DNA from: Pseudomonas phenolilytica
GTDB lineage: Bacteria; Pseudomonadota; Gammaproteobacteria; Pseudomonadales; Pseudomonadaceae
Reading direction: 5' to 3'
Length of the DNA stretch: 64,000 nucleotides
NCBI RefSeq assembly: GCF_021432765.1
Contig: NZ_CP058908.1
Coordinates: 3,496,001 to 3,560,000, forward strand
Within the stretch, counting starts at the first letter, position 1, and every line of letters begins with the position of its first letter. Positions 44,962 to 53,790 of this stretch are shown here, in pieces. The translations under genes were made by a program, and so were the position numbers. The notes under the pieces are model-generated. The model was given only the letters and a program-made list of their open reading frames with translations, was not told where the DNA came from and ran no database searches.

Positions 44962-45468
44962 TCAGGGCTTCTGGGTATCGAGTTCGGCCGTCATCTCGGC
45001 CAACAGCTTGTTCACTTCCGGCACGGCGGCTTCGAGCTTCTTCTGCGTCAGCTGGGCCGAACGCGCGTTGAGTTCCGGCAGCTTGTCGAGCATCTTCTTG
45101 CCCAGCGGCGATTCGTAGAACTCGATCAGCTCGGCCAGCTCCCGCTCGGTGAACTGCGAGGTGTATATGCTGACCAGCTCGGGCTCGAGCTTCTTCCAGC
45201 CGATGGCCTGATCCAGCGCCGTATTGGCCTTGGCCTGATAGCGCTCGAGCAGCGCCTTCTTGTTCTCCGGCGCCTGGGTTTCGGCGAAACGCTGGGCGAA
45301 CATCTGCTGCACCTGGGCATACACCGGCACGGCGAGCCGGTCGGCGTTGGCCAGCTGCAGGAAGCGCTCGGCATTGCGCGCATGGCTGGCCTGGTCGGCA
45401 TTAGCCGCGACGCTGGCAAGGGAGAGAATGAGGGCGGTGCAGACACTGAAAACACGCAACATGGACAT
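44962..45468 (-). CDS. Exported DUF2059 protein
   Basis: A 168-residue protein with a signal peptide (FSVCTALILSLASVAANA) and a helical DUF2059 domain (SQFTERELAELIEFYESPLGKKMLDKLPELNARS). It is periplasmic. Function not established; members occur widely in proteobacteria. ATG 45468 has AGGAAA 8 bases upstream; a second ATG two codons later is possible. It lies directly upstream of bolA and divergent from fumC across 146 bases. Confidence 0.82.
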   Translation of the reverse strand: MSMLRVFSVCTALILSLASVAANADQASHARNAERFLQLANADRLAVPVYAQVQQMFAQRFAETQAPENKKALLERYQAKANTALDQAIGWKKLEPELVSIYTSQFTERELAELIEFYESPLGKKMLDKLPELNARSAQLTQKKLEAAVPEVNKLLAEMTAELDTQKP

Positions 45469-45614
45469 TGGATTTTTCCTGAATGGGCGATAGGTAGCCC
45501 TCAATGGACACATTCTGCGCCCGGAGTTCCAATGCCTCAAGAACCGGTCCCGCCGCACGGAACCCGTAGTGCCGCCCGGCAGCCTAACCTTCGATCACTC
45601 ATCAGGAGCACGGC

Positions 45615-47009
45615 ATGACACGCACTGAAACCGACAGTCTGGGCCCGATCGAGGTACCCCAGCAGGCCTACTGGGGGGCGCAGACGCAGCGCTCGCTGGT
45701 CAATTTCGCCATTGGCGACCAGCGCATGCCGCTGGCCGTGCTGCACGCGCTGACGCTGATCAAGAAGGCCGCGGCGCGGGTCAACGACCGTATCGGCGAC
45801 CTGCCACCCGACGTGGCCCGGCTGATCGAACAGGCCGCCGACGAGGTGCTGCACGGCCAGCATGACGACCAGTTTCCGCTGGTGGTCTGGCAAACCGGCA
45901 GCGGCACGCAGAGCAACATGAACGTCAACGAGGTGATCGCCGGGCGCGCCAACGAGCTGGCCGGCGGCACTCGCGGCGGCAAGAGCCCGGTGCACCCCAA
46001 CGATCACGTCAACCGCGCGCAGAGTTCCAACGACTGCTTCCCCACGGCGATGCACATCGCCACCGCGAAGGCGATCCATGACCAGTTGCTGCCAGCCATC
46101 GCCGAGCTGTCCGGCGGCCTCGCCGAGCAGGCGGCACGCTATGGCAAGCTGGTCAAGACCGGGCGCACGCACATGATGGATGCCACGCCAATCACCTTCG
46201 GCCAGGAACTGTCGGCCTTCGTCGCCCAGCTGGATATCGCCGAGCAAGCGATTCGCCATACCCTGCCAGCGGTCTACGAGCTGGCCCAGGGCGGCACGGC
46301 GGTGGGCACCGGGCTGAACGCGCCGCACGGCTTCGCGGAGGCCATTGCGGCGGAACTGGCGGCGCTGTCGGGATTGCCCTTCGTCTCGGCGCCGAACAAG
46401 TTCGCCGCGCTGTCGGGTCACGAACCGCTGGTGGCGCTGTCCGGCGCGCTGAAGACGCTCGCCGTGGCGCTGATGAAGATCGCCAACGACCTGCGCCTGC
46501 TCGGCTCCGGTCCGCGTGGCGGTTTCGCCGAAGTGCGGCTGCCGGCCAACGAGCCCGGCAGTTCGATCATGCCCGGCAAGGTCAACCCGACCCAGTGCGA
46601 GGCGCTGTCGATGCTCGCCTGCCAGGTGATGGGCAATGACGTGACCATCGGTTTCGCTGCCAGCCAGGGTCACCTGCAGCTCAACGTGTTCAAACCGGTG
46701 ATCATCCACAACCTGCTGCAATCGATCCGTCTGCTGGCCGATGGCTGCCGCAATTTCAACACGCACTGCGTGGTGGGACTGGAGCCGGACCCGACGCGCA
46801 TGGCCGAGCACCTGGAGCGAGGGCTGATGCTGGTCACCGCCTTGAACCCGCACATCGGCTACGACAAGGCAGCGGAGATCGCCAAGAAGGCCTACGCCGA
46901 GAACAAGACGCTGCGCGAGGCCGCGCTGGAGCTGCGCTACCTGACCGATGAGGAGTTCGACCAGTGGGTGCGCCCGGAAAGCATGCTCGAATCCGGCAAG
47001 CAGGGTTGA
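45615..47009 (+). CDS. fumC: Class II fumarate hydratase (fumarase C)
   Basis: A 464-residue fumarase of the oxygen-stable class II type, which interconverts fumarate and malate in the TCA cycle. Visible are the substrate segments [49 protein letters not shown] and the superfamily signature [16 protein letters not shown] containing the catalytic Ser. Aspartase has a similar signature, but the N-terminal [21 protein letters not shown] fits fumarase. CAGGAG before the ATG confirms the start. Confidence 0.94.
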   Translation: MTRTETDSLGPIEVPQQAYWGAQTQRSLVNFAIGDQRMPLAVLHALTLIKKAAARVNDRIGDLPPDVARLIEQAADEVLHGQHDDQFPLVVWQTGSGTQSNMNVNEVIAGRANELAGGTRGGKSPVHPNDHVNRAQSSNDCFPTAMHIATAKAIHDQLLPAIAELSGGLAEQAARYGKLVKTGRTHMMDATPITFGQELSAFVAQLDIAEQAIRHTLPAVYELAQGGTAVGTGLNAPHGFAEAIAAELAALSGLPFVSAPNKFAALSGHEPLVALSGALKTLAVALMKIANDLRLLGSGPRGGFAEVRLPANEPGSSIMPGKVNPTQCEALSMLACQVMGNDVTIGFAASQGHLQLNVFKPVIIHNLLQSIRLLADGCRNFNTHCVVGLEPDPTRMAEHLERGLMLVTALNPHIGYDKAAEIAKKAYAENKTLREAALELRYLTDEEFDQWVRPESMLESGKQG

Positions 47010-47042
47010 GCAGGCTTGCCTGATGCGGCGGGCGACTCCGCC

Positions 47043-47120
47043 GGTGGATAACGCTGCGCGGTTATCCACCCTACGGAATCCGGTCGGAGCGTAGGGTGGA
47101 TGGCCGAAGCCATCCACCGG
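47043..47120. repeat. Intergenic palindromic repeat, twin copy, after fumC
   Basis: Unit 1 (47043-47075): GGTGGATAACGCTGCGCGG, TTATCCACCCTACG. Unit 2 (47090-47120): CGTAGGGTGGATGGCC, GCCATCCACCGG. The two units face each other between the convergent fumC and thiolase genes. Confidence 0.8.
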
Positions 47121-47146
47121 TTTGCCAGAACGCCCCGCCCTCGCCC

Positions 47147-48331
47147 TCAGCGCACCGCTTCGAACAGCCCCGAAGCGCCCATGCCGCCACCGACGCACAT
47201 GGTCACCACGCCGTAGCGCAGGTTACGCCGCTGCAGCTCGCGGATCAGGTGGCCGGCGGTGCGCGAGCCGGTCATGCCGAACGGGTGGCCGATGGAAATC
47301 GAACCGCCGTTGGCGTTGAACTTCTCGTTATCGATTTCCAGCTTGTCCCGGCAGTACAGGCACTGCGAGGCGAAGGCTTCGTTGAGCTCCCAAAGGTCGA
47401 TGTCGTCGATCTTCAGCCCCTTGGCCTTGAGCAGGCGCGGCACCGAATACACCGGACCGATGCCCATCTCCTCCGGCTCGCACCCGGCGACGGTGAAGCC
47501 GCGAAAGAACGCGCGCGGCTTCAGGCCCAGCTCGATGGCCTTCTGCAGGCTCATCACCAGGGTCATCGAAGCCCCATCGGAGAGCTGCGAGGCGTTGCCG
47601 GCGGTCACCGAGCCGTCCTCGGCGAATGCCGGCTTGAGCCCGGCCAGGCTTTCGTAGCTGGTATCCGGGCGGTTGCAGTCATCGCGATCGACCACGCCGT
47701 CGTGCTCGGTCCGCTCGCCGGTGGCCTTGTCCTCGGTGAAATAGCGCACCTGCATCGGCACGATCTCGTCGACGAACAGACCCTCGGCCTGCGCCCGCGC
47801 GGTGCGCTGCTGGCTCTGCAGCGCGTAGCGGTCCTGCTGCTCGCGGGTGACGTTGTAGCGGCGGGCGACCAGCTCGGCGGTCTGGCCCATGCTGTGGTAA
47901 ATGCCGGGCACCCGCTCCTGGATGATCGGATTGTAGAGGTGGTCGGTGTTGCGGCTCTTGGCCGTGAGGGTGATCGATTCCACCCCGCCGGCGACGATCA
48001 CGTCGCTGCAGCCGGAGGCGATCTGGTTGGCGGCGATGGCGATGGCCTGCAGGCCCGACGAGCAATAACGGTTGAGCGTCATGCCCGGGCAGTCGATGCC
48101 CAGCCCCGACAGCACCGCGACGTTGCGCCCGATGTTGTAGCCCTGCGCGCCCTCGTTGGAACCGGCGCCGACGATGCAGTCCTCGACCACCCGCGGATCG
48201 AGGCCGTTGCGCGTCAGCAGCGCATCGACGCAATGCGCCGCCATGTCGTCGGGACGGGTCATGTTGAACTTGCCGCGAAAGGACTTGGCCAGGCCGGTCC
48301 GCACGCTGTCGACGATTACCACTTCACGCAT
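47147..48331 (-). CDS. Acetyl-CoA C-acyltransferase (thiolase)
   Basis: A 394-residue thiolase of normal length. The nucleophilic Cys is in LNRYCSSGLQAIA (about residue 88), the His in GHPFGMTGSR and the second Cys in CVGGGMGASGLFE. It condenses or cleaves acyl-CoA thioesters, such as acetoacetyl-CoA. It may take acetoacetyl-CoA from the HMG-CoA-lyase branch (inference). It is convergent with fumC. Biosynthetic and degradative roles cannot be told apart here. Confidence 0.92.
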   Translation of the reverse strand: MREVVIVDSVRTGLAKSFRGKFNMTRPDDMAAHCVDALLTRNGLDPRVVEDCIVGAGSNEGAQGYNIGRNVAVLSGLGIDCPGMTLNRYCSSGLQAIAIAANQIASGCSDVIVAGGVESITLTAKSRNTDHLYNPIIQERVPGIYHSMGQTAELVARRYNVTREQQDRYALQSQQRTARAQAEGLFVDEIVPMQVRYFTEDKATGERTEHDGVVDRDDCNRPDTSYESLAGLKPAFAEDGSVTAGNASQLSDGASMTLVMSLQKAIELGLKPRAFFRGFTVAGCEPEEMGIGPVYSVPRLLKAKGLKIDDIDLWELNEAFASQCLYCRDKLEIDNEKFNANGGSISIGHPFGMTGSRTAGHLIRELQRRNLRYGVVTMCVGGGMGASGLFEAVR

Positions 48332-48440
48332 GGCTCACCTCGGTGATCTTGTTGTTGGCGTTGCGCCGAGCATAGAGGTGCCCGCGCGGCGCTGACGATG
48401 ACCATTCAGCCCGCCTATGCATGACCATCGTGCGCTGCCG

Positions 48441-49934
48441 TTACCGGGCGATGGCCGCCTCCAGCGCCTCGTTGAGCGTGCGCAGCACCTTGACCCGGGC
48501 GAAGCGCTTGTCGTTGGCCTCGACCAGCGTCCAGGGGGCAATCTCGGTACTGGTACGGTCGACCATGTCGGCCACGGCACCGGCATAGGCGTCCCACTTC
48601 TCGCGGTTGCGCCAGTCCTCCTCGGTGATCTTGAAGCGCTTGAAGGGCGTCTCCTCGCGCTCCTTGAAACGCTGGAGCTGGGTGTCCTGATCGATCGACA
48701 GCCAGAACTTCACCAGCACCACGCCGGCGTCTACCAGCTGCTCCTCGAAGTCGTTGATCTCGCTATAGGCACGCAACCACTCGTCCGGCGTACAGAAGCC
48801 CTCGACGCGTTCGACCAGCACGCGGCCGTACCAGGAGCGGTCGAAGATAGTGAACTTGCCGCGCTCCGGCACGTTGCGCCAGAAGCGCCACAGCCAGGGC
48901 TGGGCGCGTTCGTCCTCGCTCGGTGCGGCGATCTGCACGGTGCGGTACAGACGCGGATCGAGCGCCCCGGTGACCCGGCGGATGGCGCTTCCCTTGCCGG
49001 CCGCATCGTGCCCCTCGAACAACGCCAGCACGCCACGCTTGCGGATGCGCCGATCACGCAACAGCCGCGACAGGCGCGCCTGCTCCTCGGCGAGCTGCAG
49101 CTGATAGCTGTCCTTGTCGAGCTTCTGGCTGAGGTCGAGGCTGCCGAGCAGCGTCAGGCGGTCCAGATCGAGCGCGAGCGGCGCCGAATGTGGATGCGAA
49201 ATTCCATTCACCGGTTGTTCCGCCGCTGCCAGCGCGGCCTGCAGTCCCTCGAGCAGCAGCCGGCCAACCGCCAGGCTGCGGTAACGCTCGTCGACGCCCT
49301 CGATCACGTACCAGGGCGCGAAGTCGCGGCTGCTGCGGCGCAACACCTGCTCGCCATAGCGCACGAACTTGTCGTAGGTCTTCGATTGCTGCCAGTCCAG
49401 CGGGCTGATGCGCCAGCTATGCAGCGGGTCGTCCTTGAGCGAATCCAGGCGCGCCTTCATCTGCGCCTTGGACAGGTGGAACCAGAACTTGAAGATCAGC
49501 GTGCCCTCGTCGCAGAGCATGCGCTCCAGCCGCTGCGCGCGGGCGATGGCCAGCTCCAGTTCGGCCTTGTCGATGCGCCCGTGCACGCGGTCCTCGAGCA
49601 TTTTGCTGTACCAGTCGCCGAAGAAGATGCCGGTATGCCCCTTGGGCGGCATACGCCGCCAGTAACGCCAGGCTGGCGGACGCGACAGCTCCTCGTCGCT
49701 CGGCACCTCGAAGCTCTCGACGGTGATCAGCCGCGGGTCCATCCATTCATTGAGGAGCTTGACCGTCTCGCCCTTGCCGGCGCCTTCGATGCCGTTGATT
49801 AGGATCAGCATCGGAAAGCGCGCCTGTTCGCGCAGTCGGTACTGCGCCTGCAGCAGCGCTTCGCGCAGCACCGGCACTTCGGCGTCGTAGGTGGCCTTGT
49901 CGACCGCGTGGCCAATCTCGGCGGATTCGAACAT
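48441..49934 (-). CDS. pap: Polyphosphate:AMP phosphotransferase (two-domain PPK2)
   Basis: A 497-residue protein with two PPK2 domains in tandem, the layout of PAP, which makes ADP from AMP and polyphosphate. Walker A motifs are ILINGIEGAGKGETVK in domain 1 and ALFEGHDAAGKGSAIRRV in domain 2; domain 2 also has FDRSWYGRVLVERVEGF and the lid-like FKRFKITEEDWRNREKW. In domain 1 the matching text FFGDWYSKMLEDRVHG differs, so domain 2 is the likely catalytic one. ATG 49934 has GGGAG 8 bases upstream. Confidence 0.92.
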   Translation of the reverse strand: MFESAEIGHAVDKATYDAEVPVLREALLQAQYRLREQARFPMLILINGIEGAGKGETVKLLNEWMDPRLITVESFEVPSDEELSRPPAWRYWRRMPPKGHTGIFFGDWYSKMLEDRVHGRIDKAELELAIARAQRLERMLCDEGTLIFKFWFHLSKAQMKARLDSLKDDPLHSWRISPLDWQQSKTYDKFVRYGEQVLRRSSRDFAPWYVIEGVDERYRSLAVGRLLLEGLQAALAAAEQPVNGISHPHSAPLALDLDRLTLLGSLDLSQKLDKDSYQLQLAEEQARLSRLLRDRRIRKRGVLALFEGHDAAGKGSAIRRVTGALDPRLYRTVQIAAPSEDERAQPWLWRFWRNVPERGKFTIFDRSWYGRVLVERVEGFCTPDEWLRAYSEINDFEEQLVDAGVVLVKFWLSIDQDTQLQRFKEREETPFKRFKITEEDWRNREKWDAYAGAVADMVDRTSTEIAPWTLVEANDKRFARVKVLRTLNEALEAAIAR

Positions 49935-50012
49935 CGCTTTCTCCCTGTCTGGCAATGCCGTTCACCCTAGCAGGCCGGTGGCGGCGCGCGCGAGCGGCGT
50001 GCTTGAGGCACA

Positions 50013-50735
50013 ATGCGCGGCATGAACGCGCACCCACCCCTGCCCCGCTGCTGCACCGCCCTGGATGACCGCTGGCCGCTGCCGCGCGCGTTGGCCGGCG
50101 TGCATCTGCTGAGCACGCGCTTCGATCCGGCGTTGCTCGATCCGGAAGATTTTCCGCGTTGGGGCATCCCGACACCGCGAGGCGTGAGCAAGCGCCAGGC
50201 GGAGTTCCTCGCCGGCCGGCTGTGCGCCCGTCAGGCACTGCTGCGGTTGACCGGTGCGCCAGCGGTGCCGACGGTTGCGGCCGATCGCTCGCCATGCTGG
50301 CCCGCCGGTGTGGTCGGCTCGATCACCCACGGTGCCGGCTGGGCCGGCGTGGTGGTCGCGCACCAGCAGGCCTGGCGTGGCCTGGGGCTGGATATCGAGC
50401 AGCAACTGGAGCCCGAGCGGGCCGACCGGCTGGCGAGCGAGATCCTCACCGCAGACGAGTTGCAAGGCTACGCCGCGCTGCCCGCCGTGCAGCGCGCGCA
50501 GCGGGTGACGCTGACGTTCTCGCTCAAGGAAAGCCTGTTCAAGGCGCTCTATCCGCTGGTCAAGCGGCGCTTCTATTTCCAAGACGCCGAACTGGTGGCC
50601 TGCGACGCCAGCGGCTTCGTGCGCCTGCGCCTGCTCACCGAACTGTCGACGCAATGGCGCCGCGGCACGGAGCTGGAAGGCCAGTTCAATGCGTTCGACG
50701 ACTATCTGCTGACGCTGGTGAGCATTCCCGCGTGA
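50013..50735 (+). CDS. pcpS: 4'-phosphopantetheinyl transferase (PcpS-like)
   Basis: A 240-residue Sfp/EntD-type transferase that primes acyl and peptidyl carrier proteins with the CoA-derived arm. Motifs are SKRQAEFLAGRLCARQAL, GSITHGAGWAG, GLGLDIEQ (metal-binding Asp and Glu) and FSLKESLFKALYP. The sequence resembles the single broad-range PPTase of Pseudomonas. Two in-frame ATGs (50013 and 50022) are possible; I keep the first, since GAGG precedes it. It is divergent from pap by 78 bases. Confidence 0.9.
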   Translation: MRGMNAHPPLPRCCTALDDRWPLPRALAGVHLLSTRFDPALLDPEDFPRWGIPTPRGVSKRQAEFLAGRLCARQALLRLTGAPAVPTVAADRSPCWPAGVVGSITHGAGWAGVVVAHQQAWRGLGLDIEQQLEPERADRLASEILTADELQGYAALPAVQRAQRVTLTFSLKESLFKALYPLVKRRFYFQDAELVACDASGFVRLRLLTELSTQWRRGTELEGQFNAFDDYLLTLVSIPA

Positions 50736-50744
50736 CCGACGCGC

Positions 50745-52361
50745 TCAGGCCTTGCCGGCCCGCGGCGTGTGGCGACTGGGCCAGCGCAGGCTGAAGCAGG
50801 CGCCACCCAGTTCGCTGCGACCGATCAGCGCGCGACCGCCGTGCCAGTAGATGATCCGCCGCACGATGGAAAGCCCCAGTCCATGCCCGCCGGAAGCCCG
50901 CGTACGGCTGTCGTCCAGGCGCAGGAAGGGAGTGAACACGCGCTCCCAGTCCGCCTCCGGCACGCCGGGGCCGTCGTCCTCGACGCGCAGCCAGACCTGC
51001 CCGGCATCGAAGGCGTAGCTCACCCGCACCTGCGTTTCGGCATGGCGGGCCGCGTTGCTGATCAGGTTGCTCAGCGCACGGCGCAGGTATTGCAGCTCGG
51101 CGTCAGCGCGGCTGCTGCCGTCCGCCGCCGGCACGCAGTGACCGCGCTCGATACGGATCGCCGGACGCAGCGGCGCCAGCTCGCCGATGACCTGATCGAC
51201 CAGCGCCTCCAGGTCCACCGGCGCGAACTTCAGCGTCGGCAGTCCCTGTTCCAGGCGGGTGTACACCAGCATCTCGTCCACCAGCCGGTCGAGATCGTCG
51301 ATATCGGCATCCATACCCGCCAGATGCTTGCGCCGCGCCTCGTCGCTCTGCGCGTCGGCGCTCATCTCCAGGCCGAAGCGCAGGCGCGCCACCGGCGTGC
51401 GCAGTTCATGCGCCACTGCGCTGACCATCTCGCGCTGCACCGCCAGCAGGCGCTGCAGCTGCTTGGCCATGAGGTTGAACGCTGCCGCCAGACGCCCCAC
51501 CGAATCGCTGCCGGCATCGGGCACATGCGCGCTCAGGTTGCCGCTGGCGATACGCGTGGCCGCCGCCTCCAGCACGCTGAGGCGCTGCTCGAGCTGGCGT
51601 ACCAGCAGGTAGACGGTCAGCCCGATCAGCGACAGACCGAGCAGGCCGATCAGCAGCAGCAGATGCGGCGGATAGGCATCCAGCGGATACAGCGGGCCGA
51701 GCTGCATGATCCACGAGGTACCGGCGACGGCGGCGAACACGCGGATGGCGCCGCCGCCCTGGTCCAGCGCCATCACCGTGTCGCCCTCGTCGAGGCGCCG
51801 ACGCTGGTCGTCGTCGAGGTTGGCGCTGTCGCGTGTCAGCAGCTGCAGCGGATAGCCGAAACCGCGCGCTTCCTTGAGTTCGGCCAGATGCCGCGGCTGC
51901 TCGTTCTCGGGATAGCGGATCAGCTCGTCGATCAGCAGGTAGATGGTCGCCCGCGCCAGCTGCTCGCTGACCTGCTCGACCTCGCCAGTGAGCACCAGCC
52001 CGTCGCGGGCGCTGACCAGGCTGAACACCGTGGTGCTGCGCGGGCGCAGCTGTTCGACCAGCACCTGACCGCGCAGCAGACGCGTCTCCAGACGGTCGTC
52101 GAGATCGACGTCGTCCAGCGTGCGCACCCGCAGCGGAATGCCGAGCAGGCGCCCCCAGAGGTTGGCCGCCTGGCGCCGCTCCACCGGGGTCATGCTGCTC
52201 ATGTTGTGCGCCATCAGACGAAAAGTGCCGCCGGCCAGACGCTCGCGGTGCGCATCGGCACGCACCTCGTTGAGCAGCTGCAGGCCGCCGGCACCCAGCA
52301 GCGCCACCAGCACCAGCACCGCCAGCACGCCGCCATAGATGCGCAGGAAGATCGAATTCAT
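50745..52361 (-). CDS. rstB: Sensor histidine kinase RstB-like
   Basis: A 538-residue inner-membrane kinase: TM1 (about 8-28), large periplasmic domain, TM2 (about 230-252), HAMP, then the dimerisation box SAVAHELRTPVARLRFGLEM with the phospho-His, the N box NLISNAARHA, VEDDGPGVPEAD, and GGHGLGLSIVRRI. It pairs with the response regulator gene directly upstream, which is an RstA-like OmpR-type factor. Stimulus is unknown. Names follow the RstAB type of Pseudomonas. Confidence 0.88.
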   Translation of the reverse strand: MNSIFLRIYGGVLAVLVLVALLGAGGLQLLNEVRADAHRERLAGGTFRLMAHNMSSMTPVERRQAANLWGRLLGIPLRVRTLDDVDLDDRLETRLLRGQVLVEQLRPRSTTVFSLVSARDGLVLTGEVEQVSEQLARATIYLLIDELIRYPENEQPRHLAELKEARGFGYPLQLLTRDSANLDDDQRRRLDEGDTVMALDQGGGAIRVFAAVAGTSWIMQLGPLYPLDAYPPHLLLLIGLLGLSLIGLTVYLLVRQLEQRLSVLEAAATRIASGNLSAHVPDAGSDSVGRLAAAFNLMAKQLQRLLAVQREMVSAVAHELRTPVARLRFGLEMSADAQSDEARRKHLAGMDADIDDLDRLVDEMLVYTRLEQGLPTLKFAPVDLEALVDQVIGELAPLRPAIRIERGHCVPAADGSSRADAELQYLRRALSNLISNAARHAETQVRVSYAFDAGQVWLRVEDDGPGVPEADWERVFTPFLRLDDSRTRASGGHGLGLSIVRRIIYWHGGRALIGRSELGGACFSLRWPSRHTPRAGKA

Positions 52362-52389
52362 TCAGACAGCGCTCTGCGGGCGCGGCACG

Positions 52390-53109
52390 TCAGGCCAGCG
52401 CCTCGGCGGCTTCGGAGACGAACAGGTAGCCCTTGCCGCGCACGGTCTTGATCAGGCGCGGATGCTCCGGGTCGTCGCCGATCTTCGGCCGGATGCGCGA
52501 GATGCGCACGTCGATGGAGCGGTCCTGGCCGTCGTATTCAATGCCGCGCAACTGGGCGAAGATCTCCTCGCGCGAGAGGATGCGGCCGGCGTTGGAGGTC
52601 AGCAGCCAGAGCAGGTCGAACTCGGCCCCGGTCAGCTCGATCTGCTTTTCACGCAGCCAGGCCTCGCGCAACGCGCTGTCGACCACCAGCGGGCCGAACT
52701 GCAGGCGCTTGGCGCTGCCCGCTGCTTCCGGCGTGTCGCGCCGCCGCAGCAACGCACGGATGCGCGCCAGCAAGAGGCGCGGGCGCACCGGCTTGCACAC
52801 ATAGTCGTCGGCGCCGGTTTCCAGGCCCAGCACCTGATCCAGGTCATCGGCACGCGCGGTGAGCATCAGGATCGGCCCGTCATACTGTTCACGCGCGCGC
52901 CGGCAGATGGACATGCCATCCTCGCCGGGCAGCATCAGGTCGAGCACCACCAGATCGGGACGCTCGCTGACGATGCGCTCGACCGCGCGCGCGCCGTCGG
53001 CCTCGATGGACACCTCGAATGCGCCATCGCCCTGCAGGTATTCCTGAGTCAACTCCGCCAGCCGCCGATCATCCTCGACGATGAGGATTCGCCACGTTTC
53101 CTGCTCCAT
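52390..53109 (-). CDS. rstA: OmpR-family response regulator RstA-like
   Basis: A 239-residue two-component regulator: receiver domain with ILIVEDDRRLAELTQEYL, phosphorylation Asp in LVVLDLMLPGEDGMS, ending at CKPVRPRLLLARIRALLRR, then a winged helix-turn-helix DNA-binding domain (LTGAEFDLLWLLTSNAG...VRGKGYLFV). It starts at ATG 53109. The rstB gene follows after 28 bases. Upstream, its promoter shares a 681-base intergenic region with nrdA. Confidence 0.9.
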   Translation of the reverse strand: MEQETWRILIVEDDRRLAELTQEYLQGDGAFEVSIEADGARAVERIVSERPDLVVLDLMLPGEDGMSICRRAREQYDGPILMLTARADDLDQVLGLETGADDYVCKPVRPRLLLARIRALLRRRDTPEAAGSAKRLQFGPLVVDSALREAWLREKQIELTGAEFDLLWLLTSNAGRILSREEIFAQLRGIEYDGQDRSIDVRISRIRPKIGDDPEHPRLIKTVRGKGYLFVSEAAEALA

Positions 53110-53204
53110 TGATGCCTCCGCCGACACTGCCAGACCGATCCGAACGCCGGCGCATTGTACCCAACCGCGCCCGGGAAGGAGCCTGCAGAACCTGCCTGTC
53201 ACAA

Positions 53205-53220
53205 ACACAACATATAGTGA
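53205..53220. promoter_or_regulatory. NrdR-box-like site 1
   Basis: ACACAACATATAGTGA matches the NrdR box consensus (acaCwAtATaTwGtgt) at 14 of 16 positions by eye. It is nearer to rstA than to nrdA. Confidence 0.4.
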
Positions 53221-53347
53221 TGGCCGCTTTTCGCGTCGACGCGACGAGTGGCGCGGACAGTCCTCTTTTTTCCGGCCTTGGGGCTGGCTCCGATGGTGCG
53301 CGGGTTTGCCTGACGCAGCACTTTTTAACCCACAAAGCACCCACATC

Positions 53348-53356
53348 TTATCCACA
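53348..53356 (+). promoter_or_regulatory. DnaA box
   Basis: TTATCCACA is an exact match to the DnaA box. DnaA is a known regulator of nrdAB in E. coli. A single box can occur by chance, but its position between the rstA and nrdA starts is suggestive. Confidence 0.45.
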
Positions 53357-53424
53357 GCTTGTTCAGCGAACGCCGGTTGCAAAGGCACGCCAGCGGCATT
53401 AAGGTGTCGCCCCCTCGCAGCCTG

Positions 53425-53443
53425 AACCCCATATATTGGGGTT
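53425..53443. promoter_or_regulatory. Perfect palindrome, NrdR-box-like site 2
   Basis: AACCCCATATATTGGGGTT is a 19-bp near-perfect dyad centred on ATAT, with an NrdR-like core (CATATATTG) but G/C flanks; about 12 of 16 positions match the box. It may bind NrdR or another factor. Confidence 0.4.
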
Positions 53444-53616
53444 TAGCTCAACCAGAGACACAAATGGCTTAGCGATGCCACTTGTCACCTTCCGTCGGCC
53501 TGCAACTCGCCAACAGCCGCGCGAGCAGAGCCGCATGCGACGCTCAAATGCCGGGTCCTGCGCGACAGCCTGCCAACCCCAACCGCTCGCACCGATAGTA
53601 CGGACCGAATCCACAG

Positions 53617-53659
53617 GCACTAGATATTGTGTTGACAGTGTTTTTCACGAAGCTATTCT
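53617..53659 (+). promoter_or_regulatory. nrdA promoter with overlapping NrdR box
   Basis: The -35 element TTGACA (53632-53637) is 16 bases from TATTCT (53654-53659). The NrdR box GCACTAGATATTGTGT (53617-53632) abuts and overlaps the -35 by one base, as expected for a repressor site. Start of nrdA is 131 bases downstream of the -10. Confidence 0.7.
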
Positions 53660-53790
53660 TCCCGACATTCTTGCGCCCTTGACCGACGTCATTGGCGCTA
53701 ACCGAACAGCAACGCTCGACCTGAACCAACCTTGCGGGCACAAGCCCATCCAGAACCATTACCGCGACCAAGAGAGAATCCGGAGCCCCC

